From: Archangium sp. | Lineage (GTDB): Bacteria; Myxococcota; Myxococcia; Myxococcales; Myxococcaceae | Assembly: GCA_016793585.1 (NCBI GenBank) | Contig: JAEUJR010000916.1 | Location: forward strand, 1 to 9,767 | Reading direction: 5' to 3' | Length of the DNA stretch: 9,767 bases | In this document: positions 6,489-9,767 of the stretch, piece after piece | How the letters are laid out: each line of letters opens with the position of its first letter | How positions within the stretch are numbered: position 1 is the first letter of the stretch | Position numbers and translations under genes: made by a program | Notes under the pieces: model-generated | The model's database searches: none | Told to the model about the DNA's origin: nothing | What the model saw: the letters and a program-made list of their open reading frames with translations, nothing else

Positions 6489-7022
6489 ATGAAGCACTGG
6501 CTGCTGATCATGCTCGTGCTGCAGCCGGTCGCCGCGTTCGCCGACGACGCTGGCGCTCGAGAGCCCGCGGTCGTTCAGGCGGTAGCCGGCCCGAACGCGC
6601 CCGAGCCCGAGATTCCCGTCTCGGAGCCGCCCGAGCTGCTCAAGGACGGCGCCGAGTTCGATCTGGGCTGGTCGCTCGTTCGAACCTTCGTGGTGCTCGG
6701 TGTCGTGGTCGCCCTGGCGTGGCTGACGCTCAACGTCGGTCTTCGAAAGCTGATGGGCATCGGCCCTGCCGCGGGTCGGCGCGGCATCATCTCGGTGCTC
6801 GAGCGCGTGCCGCTCGATCAGAAGCGCACGCTGTACGTGGTGAAGGCGGGTGACGAAGTGCTGTTGCTCGGCGCCAGCGATCTCTCGGTGAACTTCTTGT
6901 CGAAGCTCGACGCGAAGGTCGTCGAAGAGGCCGCGAAGCCGGCCGGGCAGGTCACGCTCAGCCCGTTCTTGCAGAAACTGCTGGGGAAGAAGGAAGCTCC
7001 GCCTCCGCCCCCAGCCACTTGA
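6489..7022 (+). CDS. fliO: FliO-like bitopic membrane protein (export-gate assembly factor)
   Basis: A 177-residue protein with an N-terminal signal sequence (1-18, probable cleavage after AFA), a Pro/Glu-rich periplasmic linker (22-55), one transmembrane helix (about 62-83, WSLVRTFVVLGVVVALAWLT) and a cytoplasmic domain. The cytoplasmic core, VLERVPLDQKRTLYVVKAGD (103-122) followed by EVLLLGASDLSVNFLSKL (123-140), is the FliO signature. FliO is a flagellar factor that helps assemble the FliP pentamer, and it is normally missing from injectisomes. Its place directly before sctR copies the flagellar fliO-fliP order. The tail ends in a polyproline run (171-175). The ATG comes one base after the sctQ stop. 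The stop overlaps a possible TTG start of sctR, but a later ATG is preferred for that gene. Confidence 0.85.
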   Translation: MKHWLLIMLVLQPVAAFADDAGAREPAVVQAVAGPNAPEPEIPVSEPPELLKDGAEFDLGWSLVRTFVVLGVVVALAWLTLNVGLRKLMGIGPAAGRRGIISVLERVPLDQKRTLYVVKAGDEVLLLGASDLSVNFLSKLDAKVVEEAAKPAGQVTLSPFLQKLLGKKEAPPPPPAT

Positions 7023-7039
7023 TTGACTGGACCTTTCGC

Positions 7040-7831
7040 ATGACGCGACGCCTGTCTCACTGGATTCTCTTCGCCTCGGTGCTGCTCGCGCCGGCGCTCG
7101 CGTTCGCTGGCAAGAAGAACGGGGCGGTCGACGATCTGAACGCGGCGACCGGCGGCGACGCCTCGTTCGCGAATCGTCCGCTGGTGCTGATGATCGCGCT
7201 CGGTGCGCTGGGCTTTGCGCCCTTCGTGCTGATGATGGTGACGAGCTTCGTGAAGATCTCGGTCGTGCTGTCGGTGGTGCGATCGGCGCTCGGGACCCAG
7301 CAGATCCCGCCGACCCAGGTGATCACGGGCCTCGCGATCATTCTCACCGTCTACATCATGGCGCCCGTCGGCCAGGAGATGTTCAAGGCCGCCGACAACG
7401 GCGAAGTCGCCGAAGGTCGAAGCCTGATGGACGCGAAGAACGTCGACACGCTGCTCGGAGCCGCGAACCGCAGCAAGGAACCGCTGCGGGCCTTCCTCAA
7501 CAAGAAGGTGACCAAGAAAGACCGCCAGCTCTTCTACGGGCTCGCGCTCAAGCTGCGAAAACCAGAAGACCGCGCGTCGATCACCGAGAACGACTTCCTC
7601 ATTCTCGTTCCGGCCTTCGTGGTCTCAGAGCTCAAGGAGGCCTTTCAGATCGGCTTCCTGCTCTTCGTTCCTTTCCTGGTGATCGACATGGTGGTCGCCA
7701 ACATCTTGCTCGCGCTCGGCATGCAGATGTTGTCGCCAACGACGATCTCCATGCCCTTCAAGCTGCTTCTCTTCGTGCTGGTCGATGGCTGGTACATGAT
7801 CGCGAAGGGCCTCGTCGTCGGCTACCTCTGA
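7040..7831 (+). CDS. sctR: SctR (FliP/YscR family) export-gate subunit
   Basis: This inner-membrane pentamer subunit of the SctRST export gate has 263 residues from the chosen ATG. It opens with a signal peptide (1-23, LLAPALAFA), as in flagellar FliP and unlike most shorter injectisome SctR. Conserved segments are TSFVKISVVLSVVRSALG (68-85), TQQIPPTQV (86-94), PAFVVSELKEAFQIGFLLF (191-209), VPFLVIDMVVANILLALG (210-227) and SPTTISMPFKLLLFVLVDGW (232-251). The gating methionine stretch reads MQM (228-230), where FliP usually has MMM. A loop of about 75 residues lies between the second and third hydrophobic segments. An in-frame TTG at 7019 would add seven residues and overlap the fliO stop. 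The ATG at 7040 is preferred because the signal peptide then begins normally, although no strong ribosome site precedes either start. Confidence 0.96.
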   Translation: MTRRLSHWILFASVLLAPALAFAGKKNGAVDDLNAATGGDASFANRPLVLMIALGALGFAPFVLMMVTSFVKISVVLSVVRSALGTQQIPPTQVITGLAIILTVYIMAPVGQEMFKAADNGEVAEGRSLMDAKNVDTLLGAANRSKEPLRAFLNKKVTKKDRQLFYGLALKLRKPEDRASITENDFLILVPAFVVSELKEAFQIGFLLFVPFLVIDMVVANILLALGMQMLSPTTISMPFKLLLFVLVDGWYMIAKGLVVGYL

Positions 7832-7838
7832 GGGTTCG

Positions 7839-8105
7839 ATGCACCAACTCACCTACGTCACCCAGCAGGCCCTCATTCTCGTGCTCGTCGCCTCGGGCCC
7901 GCCGATCGTCATGAGCCTCGTCATCGGTTTCGCGGTCTCGGTCTTCCAGGCCGCGACCCAGATTCAGGAGCAGACGTTGTCGTTCGCTCCCAAGCTGGTC
8001 ATCGTCTTCGGGGTGCTCGGGCTCGCCGGCCCGTGGATCGGATCGCAGCTGCTGCGCTTCACCTTCAACATCTTCGATCGTTTCCCCGCGCTGATTCAGC
8101 ACTGA
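7839..8105 (+). CDS. sctS: SctS (FliQ/YscS family) export-gate subunit
   Basis: An 88-residue protein with two hydrophobic hairpin segments (about 12-37 and 49-72), the exact size and plan of FliQ/SctS. The motif SGPPIVMSLVIGFAVSVFQA (19-38) followed by ATQIQEQTLSFAPK (39-52) is the family signature. In the RST complex four copies wrap around the SctR-SctT core and form the lower part of the gate. The ATG is preceded by GAGGG (7831-7835) at a usable short distance, and it lies 7 nt after the sctR stop. Confidence 0.97.
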   Translation: MHQLTYVTQQALILVLVASGPPIVMSLVIGFAVSVFQAATQIQEQTLSFAPKLVIVFGVLGLAGPWIGSQLLRFTFNIFDRFPALIQH

Positions 8106-8109
8106 CGAC

Positions 8110-8940
8110 ATGGATCTTCAGGGCGTCCTGGCCGAAGTCAGGAACCAACTCGGGCTCCAGACCGACCTGACGCAGGTGATGCTGGCGTTCGCGCTGTTGA
8201 TGGGGCGCATTCTGCCGGTGATCATGCTCACCCCGTTTCTCGGTGGTGAGAGCGTGCCCTCCGAGGTGAAGCTCGGCCTCGGAGTGCTGATGGGGCTGGT
8301 GCTGTACCCCCTGCTCATCGCCCAGACCCAGGACGTGCCCGTCTCGCCGCTCATCTTCATCGCGCTGATGCTCAAAGAGCTCTTCATCGGGCTCTCGTTG
8401 ACGATGGTGGTGAACATCATCTTCGACGCAGCCAACGTGGCCGGAGGTCTCATCGACATCATGTCGGGCACCAATCAGGCGCAGCTGATGGTGCCGCAGA
8501 TCGGCTCGCAGGTGTCGCTGTTCGCCAACCTGAACCTTCAGCTGACCACCGTGACTTTCCTCACGCTCGGCGGCCACCACCTGGTGATCGGCGCGTTTGC
8601 CGAGAGCCTCGCCGTCATTCGGCTCGATCAGCTGCCGCACTTCAGCTCGGGCTTCTGGCCGTTCTTCGACACCATCATTCGCATCGCGGGAGACATGCTG
8701 CGCATCGCGCTGGCGATCTCGTCGCCGGTGCTCCTCGCCACGTTCCTCACCGATCTCGCGCTCGGCATGATCAACCGGGTCGCGCCGCAGGTGCAGGTCT
8801 TCTTCGTCGCCATGCAGATCAAGCCCGCGGTGACGATCTTGATCATGTTCACGGCGATGCACCTGATCCTGAACCGAACCGTCGACGAGTTCGGCGTGAT
8901 GTTCCGGTGGCTCAAGCTCACCATTCACCTGCTGTCGTGA
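8110..8940 (+). CDS. sctT: SctT (FliR/YscT family) export-gate subunit
   Basis: A 276-residue, multi-spanning inner-membrane protein present as one copy in the SctR5-S4-T1 gate, where it supplies the plug of the pore. Diagnostic segments are RILPVIMLTPFLGGESVPSE (33-52), KELFIGLSLTMVVNIIFDAA (89-108), NVAGGLIDIMSGTNQAQLM (109-127), PQIGSQVSLFANLNLQ (129-144) and LTDLALGMINRVAPQVQVFF (213-232) with MQIKP (235-239). The length is slightly above the usual 255-265. The ATG follows the sctS stop by 4 nt, and the sctR-S-T-U order is conserved in both flagellar and injectisome loci. Confidence 0.97.
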   Translation: MDLQGVLAEVRNQLGLQTDLTQVMLAFALLMGRILPVIMLTPFLGGESVPSEVKLGLGVLMGLVLYPLLIAQTQDVPVSPLIFIALMLKELFIGLSLTMVVNIIFDAANVAGGLIDIMSGTNQAQLMVPQIGSQVSLFANLNLQLTTVTFLTLGGHHLVIGAFAESLAVIRLDQLPHFSSGFWPFFDTIIRIAGDMLRIALAISSPVLLATFLTDLALGMINRVAPQVQVFFVAMQIKPAVTILIMFTAMHLILNRTVDEFGVMFRWLKLTIHLLS

Positions 8941-8952
8941 CGGGGTCTCGCC

Positions 8953-9767
8953 ATGTCAGAGGGTGGTGACAAGACCGAAGAACCGTCTCAAAAGAAGCTC
9001 GACGACGCCCGCAAGCAGGGCAACGTCTGGAAGTCGAAGGACCTGTCGGGCGCGATGGCGTTCGCGGTCGCGATGGGCGTGGTGAAATCGACGTGGAGCA
9101 CCGTCGAGGAGCGCATCACCATGCTCTTCCAGTTCACGTTCGATCACATCGCGCACCCGCAGGCGCTCAACATGGCGATCGCGCACATGCTGGCGCTCGC
9201 CCTCGCGTCACTGCTCATCCTCTGCATTCCCATCGCGTTCGCCGCTGCCATCACTGGCGGCCTGCTCGAGTTCCTGCAGGTGGGGCCGCTGCTCGCGATC
9301 GAATCGTTGATGCCCAAGCTCGAGAAGCTGAACCCGCTCGCGGGCATCAAGAACATGTTCAGCAAGAAGCAGATCGTCGAGCTCGTGAAGTCGATGTTCA
9401 AGCTCTCGGTCACTGGCTACGTCGTCTACGGCGTGGTGCACGACGCGATGGCGCTCGTCGTCGCGACGATTCAGGGCGACGCGGGCATGACGATGACGGT
9501 GCTGGGAGAGCTGGTCTCGCGAGTCGTCATCAAGGTGACGATGCTCTTCCTCGGCTTCGCGATCTTCGACGTCTGGTGGCAGCACAAGTCGTACATGAAG
9601 GACCAGATGATGTCGAAGGACGACCTGAAGAAGGAATACAAAGAGAGCGAAGGCGACCCGCACCACAAGGCGCATCGAAAGCAGATGCACCAGGAGATCA
9701 TGGAGGGCGCCCAGATGGAGGCGGTGAAGGGCGCCGACGTGATCGTGACGAACCCCGATCACGTGGC
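8953..9767 (+). CDS. sctU: SctU (FlhB/YscU family) autocleaving substrate switch protein, 3' end outside window
   Basis: The first 271 codons of SctU, cut by the window edge. The cytoplasmic start SEGGDKTEEPSQKKLDDARK (2-21) is the family opening. Four hydrophobic segments follow (about 32-47, 78-101, 146-170 and 184-207), with VGPLLAIESLMPKLEKLNPL (110-129) and GIKNMFSK (131-138) between the second and third. The cytoplasmic linker has MMSKDDLKKEYKESEGDP (219-236). The self-cleavage site is NPDH (Asn267-Pro268, bases 9751-9762); most relatives have NPTH, so the third position is changed while the cleaved Asn-Pro bond is kept. Cleavage there allows the switch from early to late substrates on signal from SctP. 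The ATG lies 12 nt after the sctT stop. The missing part should be the C-terminal half of the switch domain (about 80-100 residues). Confidence 0.95.
   Translation, partial: MSEGGDKTEEPSQKKLDDARKQGNVWKSKDLSGAMAFAVAMGVVKSTWSTVEERITMLFQFTFDHIAHPQALNMAIAHMLALALASLLILCIPIAFAAAITGGLLEFLQVGPLLAIESLMPKLEKLNPLAGIKNMFSKKQIVELVKSMFKLSVTGYVVYGVVHDAMALVVATIQGDAGMTMTVLGELVSRVVIKVTMLFLGFAIFDVWWQHKSYMKDQMMSKDDLKKEYKESEGDPHHKAHRKQMHQEIMEGAQMEAVKGADVIVTNPDHV

Noticed and set aside
4667..6511. 614-codon open frame on the minus strand opposite sctP and sctQ
   Set aside because: Same shadow effect: it has no plausible domains and fully overlaps conserved plus-strand genes.
9208..9762. Minus-strand open frame at the right edge
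   Set aside because: The plus strand encodes SctU with conserved motifs up to the window edge; the antisense frame is His/Asp/Arg-rich shadow sequence.
26..9767. Ordinary flagellar operon
   Set aside because: Not fully excluded, but the fused FliM-FliN protein without a CheY-binding start, absence of fliL and the SctN/SctQ motifs favour a non-flagellar or transitional system.

Overview
The window is one uninterrupted plus-strand operon for the export apparatus and cytoplasmic sorting platform of a type III secretion system (T3SS). It comes from a high-GC bacterium with very tight gene packing. The G/C-rich third positions, the family members present and the mixture of flagellar and injectisome traits suggest a myxobacterium-like organism (Myxococcota, former Deltaproteobacteria). 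That placement is an inference from general sequence character. No rRNA, tRNA, mobile element, CRISPR array or foreign-looking segment was seen.

Layout, left to right: a FliG-like protein with a long proline/arginine-rich tail (26-1477); the ATPase stator SctL (1491-2192); the ATPase SctN (2196-3518); the coiled-coil stalk SctO (3550-4056); a low-complexity SctP ruler/switch protein (4053-5048); a FliM-FliN-fused C-ring/pod protein SctQ (5045-6487); a FliO-like protein (6489-7022); the membrane export gate SctR (7040-7831), SctS (7839-8105) and SctT (8110-8940); and the first 271 codons of the switch protein SctU (8953 to the window edge). Gaps are 0-31 nt and two junctions overlap (ATGA and GTGA), so one polycistronic message with translational coupling is likely. 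No promoter or intrinsic terminator is visible inside, and there is no gene-free stretch longer than 31 nt.

How the parts should work together: SctR/S/T/U form the inner-membrane gate. SctN, held by SctL and coupled through SctO, unfolds and delivers substrates. SctQ is the pod or C-ring on which SctL docks. SctP times the substrate switch through SctU.

The most interesting point is the mixture of ancestries. The gene order is exactly the flagellar fliG-H-I-J-K-M-N-O-P-Q-R-flhB order. A FliG homologue and a FliO homologue are retained, both of which are normally flagellar. Yet SctQ is a FliM-FliN fusion without a recognisable CheY-binding N-terminus, and the ATPase and gate proteins read like injectisome Sct proteins. 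This fits an early-branching, flagellum-like non-flagellar T3SS of the kind reported for myxobacteria. Smaller points of note are a probable internal start producing a SctQ-C fragment, an NPDH instead of NPTH autocleavage motif in SctU, and a hairpin lying between the likely ribosome binding site and the start codon of sctO.
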